This document shows positions 23,514-32,311 of a DNA stretch of 36,560 nucleotides, one piece after another (positions within the stretch are counted from its first letter, which is position 1; every line of letters starts with the position of its first letter). The DNA comes from Nitrobacter sp. 62-13 (GTDB lineage: Bacteria; Pseudomonadota; Alphaproteobacteria; Rhizobiales; Xanthobacteraceae): assembly GCF_001896955.1 (NCBI RefSeq), contig NZ_MKRN01000208.1, positions 1 to 36,560 on the forward strand. Reading direction: 5' to 3'. Position numbers and translations under genes: made by a program. The notes under the pieces are model-generated. The model had not been told where the DNA came from, did no database searches, and was given only the letters and a program-made list of their open reading frames with translations.

Positions 23514-26069
23514 ATGACGCCCGATCCCGATATCGATTCGCCGCAGGTCGCGCAGGAACCGGCGCGGCGGAGCGGCAGCATCCTGCTGGTCCTTCTGGTT
23601 GCGGGCGCAATCGTCGCGGCGGCGGTGGCGTTCATGACGCTCGGGCATGCCAATGCCCAGCCTTATATCCTGGCGCTGCTGGCGCTATTGGCGATGGTCG
23701 GCCTGTTCACGCTGTTCGCATTCGCGGCCGGCATCGTCCGCTTCGCCGACCGCACCGCCGATGATCCGCTGATGCGCCCGGTCGCCGATCACGCCTTCGA
23801 CGGCATTGCGATCACCGATGCCGGCGGACACATCGTTTATGCCAACTCCGCCTATCTCAACCTGACGGGCGCCACCTCGATGCAGGATGTGCGGCCGGTG
23901 GAGCGCGTCTTCATCGGCAACCCCGACGTCTCCGAGGCGGTGTTCCGGCTGCTGAAGGCCGCGCGCGAAGGCAAGCGCCAGCAGGAAGAGGTGCGCGTCG
24001 CCGCCGCCGACGGCGAGCACGGCCGCTGGCTGCGGCTGCGGGTCCGTCCGCTCGGCCAGGCGAAGCGGCAGTCTCGACATGCCGTGTGGTCGATCGCCGA
24101 CATCACCCGCGACCGCGAGCGGCAGGAAGACGTGTTCCAGGAATTGCGCCATGCGATCGAATATCTCGATCATGCGCCATGCGGTTTCTTCTCGGTCAAT
24201 CCGTCGGGCGATCTCGCCTACGTCAATGCGACGCTGGCCAACTGGCTGGATCACGATCTCGCGGAGATCGGTTCGGGCGGCTTGAAACTCACCGATGTCG
24301 TCTCCGGCGACGGCGCCGCGCTGTTGACCTCGATCGTCGCGGCACCCGGCGAAGTCAAAACCGAAGTCTTCGATGTCGACCTGCGGATGCGCAACGGCAA
24401 GACCATGCCCGCGCGTCTCTATCACAAGCTGGCGTTCGGCGCCGACGGCGTGCCTGGTCCCTCCCGAACGCTGGTGATCAGTCGCGCCCGCGACGAGCGG
24501 GTCGATCCGCAGCGCGCGGCGGAAGTGCGCTTCATGCGCTTCTTCGATCATACGCCGATGGCGATCGCCACCGTCGACAAGTCCGGCGCCGTGGGTCGAG
24601 CCAATGCGCGCTTCGCGAAACTCGCGCAAAGCCTCAGCTCGGACGGCGCGTCGGCCAAATCGATTCTCGCCGCGGTGAACGAGCGCGATCGCGGCCAGTT
24701 GAGCGCGGCCATTCAGGCTGCGGCGGAAGGGCAGGGCGATATTCCGCCGGTGGAATTGATGCTCGTCGGCGCGCGCGAGCGCTGGGGACAGTTTTTCGTC
24801 ACCGCGGTGGAGGACGACGATCGCGATGCTGAAGCCGCGATCGTGTATGTGCTGGAGACGACCGAGCGGCGAACGCTGGAAAACCAGATCAATCAGTCGC
24901 AGAAGATGGAATCGGTCGGCCAGCTTGCAGGCGGCATCGCGCACGATTTCAACAACGTGCTGTCCGCGATCATGATGGCGAACGACTTCCTGCTGAACGC
25001 GCACAAGCCGACCGATCCGTCGTTCCAGGACATCATGCAGATCAAGCAGAACGCCAACCGCGCCGCCGCTCTGGTGCGGCAGTTGCTGGCGTTCTCGCGG
25101 CGGCAGACCTTGCAGCCGAAGGTGCTCGACCTCGGCGACACACTGAGCGACATCGGCATGCTGCTCAAGCGATTGATCGGCGAGAAGGTCACGTTCCCGG
25201 GTGTCGTACACGGGCGGGACCTTTGGCCGGTCAAGGCGGACGTCTCGCAATTCGAGCAGGTGATCGTCAACCTCGTGGTCAACGCACGCGATGCCATGCC
25301 GAACGGCGGCAAGCTCGCGATCCGCACCGCCAACGTTCCGGCCGGCGAGGTCGCGGCGTTCGCCTGCAAGGGGATGCCGGCCGCGGATTACGTGCTGGTC
25401 GAGGTCAGCGACACCGGCACCGGCATTCCACCCGACATCGTCGACAAGATCTTCGAGCCGTTCTTTTCCACCAAGGAGGTCGGCAAGGGCACCGGCCTCG
25501 GGCTGTCGACGGTCTACGGGATCGTCAAGCAGACCGGCGGCTTCATCTACGTCGATTCCAAAGCGGGCGAGGGGACCACGTTCCGCATTTTCCTGCCGCG
25601 CCATCACCCCGAGACGGATGCCCGGCCCGATGCCGCAGCCGGCGGGCCTTCAAGAGACTCGTCCGCTCCGGCCAAGCCTGCGTCCGGCGACCTGACCGGG
25701 CAGGGCACCATCCTGCTGGTCGAGGACGAAGACGGCCTGCGTTCGCTGAATGCGCGCGGCCTGCGCTCGCGCGGTTACAGCGTCATCGAGGCCGCCAACG
25801 GCATCGAGGCGCTGGAAGCGTTCGACGAGAAGAACGGCGCCGTCGATCTCGTCGTCTCGGACGTGGTGATGCCGGAGATGGACGGTCCCGCGCTATTGCG
25901 CGAAATGCGCAAGCGCAACCCGAATCTCAAGATCATTTTCGTATCGGGTTATGCCGAAGAAGCGTTCGACAAGAGTCTGCCGGAGAACGAACAGTTCGCC
26001 TTCCTTGCGAAACCCTTTGCGCTCAGCGCTCTGGTCGCGAAGGTCAAGGAAACGATGGCGCCGACGTGA
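23514..26069 (+). CDS. cckA: CckA, hybrid histidine kinase of the CtrA pathway
   Basis: This 851-aa hybrid kinase/phosphatase feeds phosphate through ChpT to CtrA and CpdR. Two membrane segments (about residues 21-43 and 52-73) are followed by PAS domains (first from about 85, [16 protein letters not shown]; second from about 220). The H-box is [13 protein letters not shown] with His477. The ATPase boxes are [18 protein letters not shown] and [13 protein letters not shown], and a receiver domain has Asp783 ([11 protein letters not shown]). I chose the ATG at 23514 because MTPDPDID begins the recognisable N-terminus; a GTG at 23427 would add 29 Arg/Pro-rich residues. Location beside flhB is, as far as I recall, usual in this bacterial group. 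Confidence 0.93.
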   Translation: MTPDPDIDSPQVAQEPARRSGSILLVLLVAGAIVAAAVAFMTLGHANAQPYILALLALLAMVGLFTLFAFAAGIVRFADRTADDPLMRPVADHAFDGIAITDAGGHIVYANSAYLNLTGATSMQDVRPVERVFIGNPDVSEAVFRLLKAAREGKRQQEEVRVAAADGEHGRWLRLRVRPLGQAKRQSRHAVWSIADITRDRERQEDVFQELRHAIEYLDHAPCGFFSVNPSGDLAYVNATLANWLDHDLAEIGSGGLKLTDVVSGDGAALLTSIVAAPGEVKTEVFDVDLRMRNGKTMPARLYHKLAFGADGVPGPSRTLVISRARDERVDPQRAAEVRFMRFFDHTPMAIATVDKSGAVGRANARFAKLAQSLSSDGASAKSILAAVNERDRGQLSAAIQAAAEGQGDIPPVELMLVGARERWGQFFVTAVEDDDRDAEAAIVYVLETTERRTLENQINQSQKMESVGQLAGGIAHDFNNVLSAIMMANDFLLNAHKPTDPSFQDIMQIKQNANRAAALVRQLLAFSRRQTLQPKVLDLGDTLSDIGMLLKRLIGEKVTFPGVVHGRDLWPVKADVSQFEQVIVNLVVNARDAMPNGGKLAIRTANVPAGEVAAFACKGMPAADYVLVEVSDTGTGIPPDIVDKIFEPFFSTKEVGKGTGLGLSTVYGIVKQTGGFIYVDSKAGEGTTFRIFLPRHHPETDARPDAAAGGPSRDSSAPAKPASGDLTGQGTILLVEDEDGLRSLNARGLRSRGYSVIEAANGIEALEAFDEKNGAVDLVVSDVVMPEMDGPALLREMRKRNPNLKIIFVSGYAEEAFDKSLPENEQFAFLAKPFALSALVAKVKETMAPT

Positions 26070-26081
26070 GCGTCCGTGTTT

Positions 26082-27050
26082 TCAACCGTCCGATCCATCA
26101 CGGTCCGTTCCGTGCCGGATCACCGTGGCGGTGCCTGGCTGGGCAACGCCAGGACGGATGTGCGCCGGCCTTGTTCTGATGCGATAGCGCTCGTCGTCAT
26201 AAAGCGCGGGACGATATTTGGCCCGCGCCTCGGTCATTGTCGCTCCGCGCCAGGCCGCCAGCAAGATCCGGGCCGAGCGTTCGTCGAGCAGGTCATAGAG
26301 CCGTGACAGCCGGTACACCGCGATGACGGAGGTGCCGATGGCGGGATCGAGGAACAGCAGAACCTGCTGGTAGATTTTCGAGGGCATGCCGATGGCCTTG
26401 GCGGCGCAGGCGAGCGGCTCGCCGCCCGGATCCTTCACCACCCGTTCGGCGATCCGGGCGGGCAGGATCAGCGTCTCGCCGAGTTCGGTCGTGAAGTTAT
26501 CGACGTCGGATGCGAATGCCGCCATGTGAAGGGTCTCGATCGCGCGTGCGGCCCGCGACGGATGGATGCGCGGCGATGGCCGCAGCGGCGCTGTCGCCAG
26601 GTTTTGCAGGATCAGGGCGCGATCCCTGGCGTTCGCGGCGAAGAACATCTCGCTGATTTCGGAGCCGTCGCGCGGCTCCATCGACAGCGCCGCGATTGTA
26701 CGAGGTTTCGTCTCCGCGGCCGGCGAGGGAGCCGGCCGGGAGGACGGCGCGGTTTTAGTCGCTCGCGGCTGGGACGCTGCATGAAGCCGGAGCTTGCTCA
26801 TGATCGCCGCCGGCGTCCGTGGATAGATCGACAGGCGGGCGCGCACCGCGGCGCGGGTGGCGTCGTCGACCTGATCGATGAGGCGCGAGGTGAGTTCGAC
26901 GAAGTGTTGCTCCTCCTCGGCGGAGTGCGTGGCTGTCTGCACGTACAGGTCGGTCAGCACCCGCAGCAGCGTCGGACGGATGTCGACGCCGTCCCGGCGG
27001 GACAGCGTCAACAACCCGTCGAAGCCGGGAAACATCGGAGGTGCGGTCAT
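26082..27050 (-). CDS. DUF2336 protein
   Basis: This 322-aa cytoplasmic, helix-rich protein fits the DUF2336 family. Its N-terminal part (TRPTLLRVL-type IRPTLLRVLTDLYVQ; EEEQHFVELTSRLID) and a C-terminal block (LPARIAERVVKDPGGEPLAC; AIAVYRLSR-like VIAVYRLSRLYDLLDERSAR) are separated by a Pro/Ala linker (about residues 100-125). The function of the family is unknown. The gene converges on cckA with only 12 bases between the stop codons. Its upstream region carries a full CtrA box, so a link to the cell-cycle or motility programme is inferred. Confidence 0.75.
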   Translation of the reverse strand: MTAPPMFPGFDGLLTLSRRDGVDIRPTLLRVLTDLYVQTATHSAEEEQHFVELTSRLIDQVDDATRAAVRARLSIYPRTPAAIMSKLRLHAASQPRATKTAPSSRPAPSPAAETKPRTIAALSMEPRDGSEISEMFFAANARDRALILQNLATAPLRPSPRIHPSRAARAIETLHMAAFASDVDNFTTELGETLILPARIAERVVKDPGGEPLACAAKAIGMPSKIYQQVLLFLDPAIGTSVIAVYRLSRLYDLLDERSARILLAAWRGATMTEARAKYRPALYDDERYRIRTRPAHIRPGVAQPGTATVIRHGTDRDGSDG

Positions 27051-27099
27051 GTCGGCGTACGCTTATGGAGACAACTCGCCTCAATCTAGCGAGGCGGCT

Positions 27100-27118
27100 T
27101 TAACAGGCCGTTAACCAT
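27100..27118 (+). promoter_or_regulatory. CtrA box between the DUF2336 gene and a 67-aa gene
   Basis: TTAACAGGCCGTTAACCAT fits TTAA-N7-TTAAC exactly. It is 50 bases upstream of the leftward DUF2336 start and 68 bases upstream of the rightward 67-aa gene, so it could serve either or both. Confidence 0.72.
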
Positions 27119-27185
27119 GCCCGGTTCTAAATCCCGACGCGGCGCCGCCGAAATCGGTCCGGCGCGGGGCGAGGAGACACTGGGG

Positions 27186-27389
27186 ATGGGCACCGTTATC
27201 GCGTTTCCGGCCGATGCGGCTTCGCGGCCGGGATCAACGATGGATCGCTCGGCGGACCGCGCGATGGGGATCGTTGTGATTCTGCCGGTCGTCCGCATCG
27301 ACCGCGAGAGTGAGGAGACCAGCGGGGGACGCGGTCCCGAGGAGGGCGCGGCCCCGGGCCGCCGTCGCCGCCGCCGCGCCCGATCCTGA
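27186..27389 (+). CDS. Small basic-tailed protein of unknown function
   Basis: This 67-aa protein begins MGTVIAFPADAASRPG, has a short hydrophobic core (MGIVVILPVVRID), then an acidic/Gly segment and a run of arginines at the end ([10 protein letters not shown]). An ATG at 27186 with a purine-rich GAGGAGA 8 bases upstream fits best; an in-frame ATG at 27117 lies directly at the CtrA box and would add 23 residues. Similar VIAFP starts occur in short uncharacterised rhizobial proteins. The Arg tail suggests nucleic-acid or phosphate contact, but nothing more can be said. Confidence 0.6.
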   Translation: MGTVIAFPADAASRPGSTMDRSADRAMGIVVILPVVRIDRESEETSGGRGPEEGAAPGRRRRRRARS

Positions 27390-27425
27390 TTCCCCGGAGT
27401 ACAGATCGATGCCGGTGAATCGGCT

Positions 27426-27456
27426 GGAGCGGTTCGCGTGAAGAAAACGCGGCAAA
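27426..27456 (+). repeat. Dispersed repeat, right half only
   Basis: GGAGCGGTTCGCGTGAAGAA followed by AACGCGGCAAA matches the right end of the 75-bp repeat at 10904 and 17217. The left half is missing. It contains an in-frame GTG (27438) of the downstream lipoprotein gene. Confidence 0.75.
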
Positions 27457-27465
27457 TAAAAGAGC

Positions 27466-27490
27466 CCGGCCTTGATTCTATCAAAGCCGG
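27466..27490 (+). promoter_or_regulatory. Hairpin ending at the lipoprotein start codon
   Basis: CCGGC-C-TTGAT (27466-27476) pairs with ATCAA-A-GCCGG (27480-27490) around a three-base loop, with one mismatch. The stem ends two bases before the ATG at 27492 and would hide any ribosome-binding site. Confidence 0.4.
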
Positions 27491-27491
27491 A

Positions 27492-28262
27492 ATGGCTCCG
27501 GTGAAACCGGCAGGTCCATTCCTCCCGCGCCTCCTTTCGATTGTTTCCGTGATTCTTTTCGGCGCAACGCTTGCCGCATGCAGCGGCGGCGACTTCGGCC
27601 GTGTTCGTCAAGATGTCCGCAACGACGACATGCATCGTTGGATGGGTGCGGAAGCGACCGGCAGCATCGGCCGGCCACCCTCACGATTCCAGCTCACGGA
27701 CAATGAGCGGATGTTGCGCGATCTCGCCTATCCGCTGGTCGAGCCGCCGCATTCGCGGCCGGCCTGGAAGAGCGTGTTCGGCGACTATGACCCGTTCGCG
27801 CCGCCGTGGCGGCAGAAGCCCGCATTCGACCGCAGCGCCTACGGCCGTCAGTTGATCGACGAGCCGCATCGCTCCCACGCCTCGCGCTATGCGCAACTGA
27901 TCGACGATGTCCGCGACGACATCACCCGCTTCGATCCTTTCTTCAACACCGCGCGGCAAGTCTTTGATCTCGACAGCAAACGCAAGGCGAGTCTGAATCT
28001 CGTGTCTGATCTGTCGCGGCGCGAGCGTTCGGATGCCGTCGCGCGCATGGAAGAGAACACCCTGATCGTGCAGTGGGTGCAGCAGTGCCTGGAGCAGCGG
28101 ATCGCGTCCTACCGCTGGGCGCTCGAGCATCTGGTTATTCAAGCGCCGGACGGCGTGGCGGCCGATGCCGATCGTCTGATCGGGCAGCTTGCGGCGCTGA
28201 CGGCCAATCCTCCGGTCACCGCAGCGCCGGTGGTCGGCCGCGCCCTGCGCACGCGCGGATAG
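27492..28262 (+). CDS. Putative lipoprotein of unknown function
   Basis: This 256-aa protein has a lipoprotein signal peptide (PFLPRLLSIVSVILFGATLA, then LAAC, the lipidated Cys at about residue 29). A mostly helical, Arg- and Asp-rich domain follows (RMLRDLAYPLVEPP; HRSHASRYAQLIDDVRDDIT; EENTLIVQWVQQCLEQRIAS). I do not recognise the family. I chose the ATG at 27492 because an upstream GTG (27438) lies inside the dispersed repeat and would put 18 charged residues ahead of the signal peptide. It stands alone, convergent with the DUF1254 gene. Confidence 0.72.
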   Translation: MAPVKPAGPFLPRLLSIVSVILFGATLAACSGGDFGRVRQDVRNDDMHRWMGAEATGSIGRPPSRFQLTDNERMLRDLAYPLVEPPHSRPAWKSVFGDYDPFAPPWRQKPAFDRSAYGRQLIDEPHRSHASRYAQLIDDVRDDITRFDPFFNTARQVFDLDSKRKASLNLVSDLSRRERSDAVARMEENTLIVQWVQQCLEQRIASYRWALEHLVIQAPDGVAADADRLIGQLAALTANPPVTAAPVVGRALRTRG

Positions 28263-28342
28263 AGCCTGTCATCCGGCCGTGATTCGCGCGGGTCCGTTGG
28301 CGGCGTCCGGCATGACAGCGGAAAAGCTCGACGGTTTTCAAC

Positions 28343-28921
28343 CTATCGCTTCGCCTCGGGCTTCACCATGGGCGGCTCGGTCTGTAACCGGCACTTTGCA
28401 GCGGAGAGGGAGGCTTTCGCCTGCTCCATCATGCCCGGCTCCGGCGCCAGCGCCTTCAGAACGATCAGTCCCGTCGTCGAGGGCGAATCGATGATGAGCC
28501 GGTCCGCCGCCGTGACGTCTTCCTCCTCGGGCAGTTCCGCGTGCTGGGCTTCGGTCATCAGGTTGAGCTCGATCACCTTGCGTCCGGCGGAACGGTCGTT
28601 GATGGCGTAATAGGCGACGTCGCTGCGGGTGTAGAACGACACCGAGGTGTAGGCCTGGCTCACCGGCACGGTCAGCTTGATTGATCCGGCAGACAGGTCA
28701 TAGCGGCAGACCGCGATGGCAAAGGCCGGGTCCATGAACGGCATCGGCGAAACGCCGGGATCGGCGGGCGGCAGCGGCGTCACCGCGTTCACCGCGGTCA
28801 TCGCCGTCAGCCGCGAATAGGCGTCCTGCGAGGCGATCCGCGGTAACGCCAGCACGCTGACGAGATGCACGACGCCGCCAAGCAGGATGCCGCCGACGAC
28901 CGCAAGCAGCACGCGGATCAT
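28343..28921 (-). CDS. DUF1254-type membrane-anchored protein
   Basis: This 192-aa protein has an N-terminal membrane segment (about residues 3-25) and then a DUF1254-like domain (DAYSRLTAMTAVNAVTPLPP; PAFAIAVCRYDLSAGSIKLT; SFYTRSDVAYYAINDRSAG). The function of the family is unknown. An ATG three codons further upstream exists, but GGAG stands 7 bases before the ATG at 28921, which also overlaps the stop of the upstream gene as ATGA. The two genes are therefore translationally coupled. Confidence 0.75.
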   Translation of the reverse strand: MIRVLLAVVGGILLGGVVHLVSVLALPRIASQDAYSRLTAMTAVNAVTPLPPADPGVSPMPFMDPAFAIAVCRYDLSAGSIKLTVPVSQAYTSVSFYTRSDVAYYAINDRSAGRKVIELNLMTEAQHAELPEEEDVTAADRLIIDSPSTTGLIVLKALAPEPGMMEQAKASLSAAKCRLQTEPPMVKPEAKR

Positions 28922-29496
28922 GAGCATTCTCCGGTCGCGACAGAAGGCATCGGCGCGTCGCGCTGGGTTCGCGTCGCGACCCCGACCGGAGTGTCATAGA
29001 GTCGAAGCATCAGCACGTAGCGCTCGATGCCGCCGGTCGGCAGCCAGTTGCCGGCGCGCGCGCGCGCGGCCACGTTCACCACGAAAGAGCCGTCGGAGTT
29101 TCGCACGATCTCCTCGCTGGTGAAGCCGTAGCGTTGCAGCGAGTTGGCCACCAGATGGCCCTTGCGGTCGTAGAGCGTCAACGTCCAGAACCGCGCCGCC
29201 GGGGTCACGCCGCTGACGACGACGTCACAGCGGCCGTCAAGCGGGCGCTTGTCGTCGGAGGTGGTCGCGAGAAACGCGATGCCGTCTCCGGTTCCGATCG
29301 GCAGTTCGCCACTGCGCGCAATCGCGGCGCGCGAATAGGGATCGATATCGGCGGATCCGCTTCGTGGCCTTGCGGTCCATGCGCCGATTGTCAGCGTGCC
29401 CAGATCGGTGCCGCGCGTCGCGGTGATCCAGGTGGCTCCGAGTCCGACCGCGGTGGCAAGGCCGAACGCCAGCAAGGTGATCAAAATCAGCCGCAC
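28918..29496 (-). CDS. DUF1214-type membrane-anchored protein
   Basis: This 192-aa protein has an N-terminal membrane segment (about residues 2-22) and a DUF1214 domain (ARFWTLTLYDRKGHLVANSL; NSDGSFVVN; GNWLPTGGIERYVLMLRLYD). It begins with GTG, 9 bases after GGAG. In many bacteria DUF1254 and DUF1214 are the two halves of one protein; here they are two coupled genes, each with its own anchor. Function unknown. Confidence 0.78.
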   Translation of the reverse strand: MRLILITLLAFGLATAVGLGATWITATRGTDLGTLTIGAWTARPRSGSADIDPYSRAAIARSGELPIGTGDGIAFLATTSDDKRPLDGRCDVVVSGVTPAARFWTLTLYDRKGHLVANSLQRYGFTSEEIVRNSDGSFVVNVAARARAGNWLPTGGIERYVLMLRLYDTPVGVATRTQRDAPMPSVATGECS

Positions 29497-29511
29497 GGGT
29501 CGGCGCTCCGG

Positions 29512-29573
29512 TTTTCGAAGTTCGCAAAGGACTCGCTCAACTCCTTTGATGCGAACCGCAGAATCAAAGGACC
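29512..29573 (-). repeat. Degenerate fifth copy of the fliR-flhB hairpin family
   Basis: The right arm (29551-29573) is the complement of GGTCCTTTGATTCTGCGGTTCGC, minus three bases, which fits the H2/H4 consensus including the TTT. The left arm keeps only AAGTTCGC, and the outer CTAG is lost. The loop has the family word GGACTC. Confidence 0.65.
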
Positions 29574-29671
29574 GTTATGATATTAGGCTTCCGGTCCGGT
29601 TTCGAGTTGAAGTTCCGAGTTGAAGGTCATGGAGTCTTTCCACTTCATGAAATCAGAAGCGAGGCTCCCCG

Positions 29672-29744
29672 TTCAACGCGTTGTCCGCACGCGAACCGGC
29701 CTCCGGCTCCGGTCAAGTCCGAGGACATGCTTCGCTCGGAAACG
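29672..29744 (-). repeat. Dispersed ~75-bp intergenic repeat, copy 3 (reversed)
   Basis: Its reverse complement begins CGTTTCCGAGCGAAGCATGT and contains CGGTTCGCGTGCGG, matching copies at 10904 and 17217. It ends 20 bases before the stop of leftward PBP1A and is more diverged in the middle. Confidence 0.75.
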
Positions 29745-29764
29745 AGGGGCCACCGGATCATGCG

Positions 29765-32032
29765 TCAGTTCTTGCGTGGCGCGGGGCTCGTCCGGCCGCC
29801 GGACGTTGCGGCCGCAAGACTTTCGGAAAACGCCGCGGCGCCGGACGAATAGGCAGCAGGCGAGGCGGAGGGGGCCGCCGAGGTTTTTCCGACCGTCTTG
29901 GCGGCTTCATCCAGCATCTTTTCCACACGCACCAGAATCTCGGCCCCGCGCTTGGTCAGGATGGGCGGCGGCGCGGGACTCGCGTTGTCGTCGCCTGCGA
30001 CTTTGGCGCTGTCGGCTGCGGTCGGCTTCGCCGGCGCGGCGACGCCAGGGATGTCCTTGATTTCGACGCCACGATGCGCGGCCGTCATGATGTCGTGCCA
30101 GGTCTGGGCAGGCAGCGCGCCGCCGGTGAGGCGGTTGGTGGGCGAGTAGTCGTCGTTGCCGTACCAGACGCCGCAAACGAAGTTGCCGGTGTAGCCGACG
30201 AACCAGGCGTCACGATAGGCGTTGGTGGTGCCGGTCTTGCCCGCCGCCGGAATGCCGTCGAGGATGGCGCGGCGCGCGGTGCCTTCGCTGACGACGTGGC
30301 TCATCATGCCGGCCATGTCGGCGGCGACCGACGCTGGAATGATCTGACGCGGCTTGGGGCCGTCACGGTCGTAGCGCCAGACCAGATCGCCTGCGCCGGT
30401 GCGGACTTCCAGAACCGCGTGCGGCGTAACCGCCTTGCCTTTGTTCGGAAACGCCACATAGGCGACGGCGTGCTCGAGCACGTTGACCTCGTCGGCGCCG
30501 ATCGGCAGCGAGGGCGTGTCCGGCAGCGGCGTGACAATGCCGAACTTGCGGGCGACCGCGACGATCTTGGCGCGTCCGGCCTTGGCCGGGTTCTTCTCGC
30601 CCTTGCCGAGAGCGATCGAAAGCTTCACCGGCACCACATTGATCGAGCGAGTCAACGCCTGGGTCAGCGTCACCGTGCCGGAATAGGAATGTCCGTAGTT
30701 CTGCGGGCACCAGTTGCCGATGCAGACGGGGCCGTCGACGATCGTGGATGTCGGCTTGAAGCCGTTGAGCAGCGCGGTGGTGTAGACGTACGGCTTGAAC
30801 GACGATCCGGGCTGACGCATGGCGTCGGTCGCGCGATTGAACTGGCTCGCGCCATAGTCGCGGCCGCCGACCATCGCGCGCACGCCGCCGTCGAGATCGG
30901 CGACCACGGTTGCGGCCTGGGTCGCATGATAGTCGCGGCCGAATTGCCGCAACTGGTTCTCGATCGCCTCTTCCGCGGCGTGCTGCACGTTCATGTCGAT
31001 GGCGGTGCGCACCACGAACACACGCTCGGTATAGGAGCGCGGAAAGGTATCGACCAGCTTGCGCATCTCGTCGAACGCCCAATCGAGATAATAGTTCGGC
31101 GAGTTCTCGTCGCGGCGGTCGACCGCGGTGGCGGGATTGCGCCGCGCGCCGAACACCTGTCCCTCGGTCATGAATCCGGCGTCGACCATGTTGTCGAGCA
31201 CCTGGTTGGCGCGGGCGCGGGCCGCGGGCAGGTTGATGTGCGGGGCGTATTTGGTCGGTGCTTTGAACAGGCCTGCGAGCATAGCGGCTTCGGCGAGATT
31301 GATGTCGCGCACCGACTTGTTGAAATAGAAATGCGCCGCGCCGTCGACGCCGAAAGTGCCGCCGCCCATGTAGGCGCGGTCGAGATAGAGCTTCAGGATC
31401 TCGTTTTTGGTCAGGCGGGTTTCCAGCCAGATGGCGAGAAAGGCTTCGTTGACCTTGCGCTCGATGGTGCGTTCGTTTGAAAGAAACAAGTTCTTCGCGA
31501 GCTGCTGGGTGATGGACGATCCGCCCTGCCGCACGCCGCCGGCCTGCGCATTGGTGACCAGCGCGCGGAAGGTGCCGCCGACGTCGATGCCGAAGTGATC
31601 GTAGAAGCGGCGGTCCTCGGTCGCGAGCGTCGCTTTGATCAGGTTGTCGGGGAATTCCTCGAGCGGAATCGAATCGTTGTGCTTGATGCCGCGGCTGCCG
31701 ATCGGATTGCCGTAGCGATCGAGGAACGTGACCGCGAGATCGGATTTCTTCAGCCAGTCCTCGTCGGCGGTTTCGCGGAACGCCGGCTGCGCCAGCGCCA
31801 GCAGGACGATCAGGCCGCCGAGGCCGAGCGTTGCAGCTTCCGATAAAGGCTCGATGAATACCCAGCGTTTCCAGCGGCCGACATAGAAACGGTCCATGAA
31901 GGTGGAGAAGCGCTCGTAAAGTTCCCGCGCGCCGACCGCAGAAGAGAACAGTGTCGAATCAACGCGCGCGTCGAAGTCCAGCAGGAAATGCCGGATTCGC
32001 TTTTTCCAATCCGAGGGCAGGATGTTGCGCAC
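29765..32032 (-). CDS. Class A penicillin-binding protein (PBP1A type)
   Basis: This 755-aa bifunctional enzyme polymerises and cross-links peptidoglycan in the periplasm. A cytoplasmic N-terminus of about 64 residues is followed by one membrane segment (about 66-85). The glycosyltransferase (GT51) domain has ATEDRRFYDHFG (Glu139) and GGSSITQQLAKN. The transpeptidase domain has S410-S-F-K413, S463-I-N465 and K599-T-G601. A Pro/Ala/Ser-rich tail follows. It begins with GTG and no clear ribosome-binding site is seen, but the N-terminal sequence resembles related proteins. It is divergent from the YcgN-type gene. Confidence 0.95.
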   Translation of the reverse strand: MRNILPSDWKKRIRHFLLDFDARVDSTLFSSAVGARELYERFSTFMDRFYVGRWKRWVFIEPLSEAATLGLGGLIVLLALAQPAFRETADEDWLKKSDLAVTFLDRYGNPIGSRGIKHNDSIPLEEFPDNLIKATLATEDRRFYDHFGIDVGGTFRALVTNAQAGGVRQGGSSITQQLAKNLFLSNERTIERKVNEAFLAIWLETRLTKNEILKLYLDRAYMGGGTFGVDGAAHFYFNKSVRDINLAEAAMLAGLFKAPTKYAPHINLPAARARANQVLDNMVDAGFMTEGQVFGARRNPATAVDRRDENSPNYYLDWAFDEMRKLVDTFPRSYTERVFVVRTAIDMNVQHAAEEAIENQLRQFGRDYHATQAATVVADLDGGVRAMVGGRDYGASQFNRATDAMRQPGSSFKPYVYTTALLNGFKPTSTIVDGPVCIGNWCPQNYGHSYSGTVTLTQALTRSINVVPVKLSIALGKGEKNPAKAGRAKIVAVARKFGIVTPLPDTPSLPIGADEVNVLEHAVAYVAFPNKGKAVTPHAVLEVRTGAGDLVWRYDRDGPKPRQIIPASVAADMAGMMSHVVSEGTARRAILDGIPAAGKTGTTNAYRDAWFVGYTGNFVCGVWYGNDDYSPTNRLTGGALPAQTWHDIMTAAHRGVEIKDIPGVAAPAKPTAADSAKVAGDDNASPAPPPILTKRGAEILVRVEKMLDEAAKTVGKTSAAPSASPAAYSSGAAAFSESLAAATSGGRTSPAPRKN

Positions 32033-32311
32033 CAGGGGCCTGTGACCGATCTGCGGCGTGGCGGCGCCCCGTCCGGCGCCGTCGGCACGTCATGCAAGAG
32101 TGTTGCGGCAAACCCAAGGCACACAAAATCAACGGATGGAACATCATCCGCGTGCTCGGGAAAGCGTTTCTTTCTATCCGAGCAGGGGTGATAAACCAAT
32201 GGCCGGTTGCACGTTCGAACAGCATTGCCCCGGGACCGTGAATGCGCTTGCGCGGGGCGCGGCTACAGCCCATAGAAATTGCGATTTCTCAGTCGAAGCA
32301 AGAAGCGAAGC

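Noticed and set aside
23685-25607. A 640-codon leftward open frame over cckA
   Set aside because: It mirrors conserved kinase domains and has no domain of its own.
27438-27491. Upstream GTG start for the lipoprotein gene
   Set aside because: The GTG lies inside a dispersed repeat and would place 18 charged residues ahead of a good lipoprotein signal peptide.
29681-31480. A 599-codon rightward open frame over PBP1A
   Set aside because: The leftward frame carries all catalytic motifs of a penicillin-binding protein; the rightward one is Arg/Gly/Val-rich shadow.
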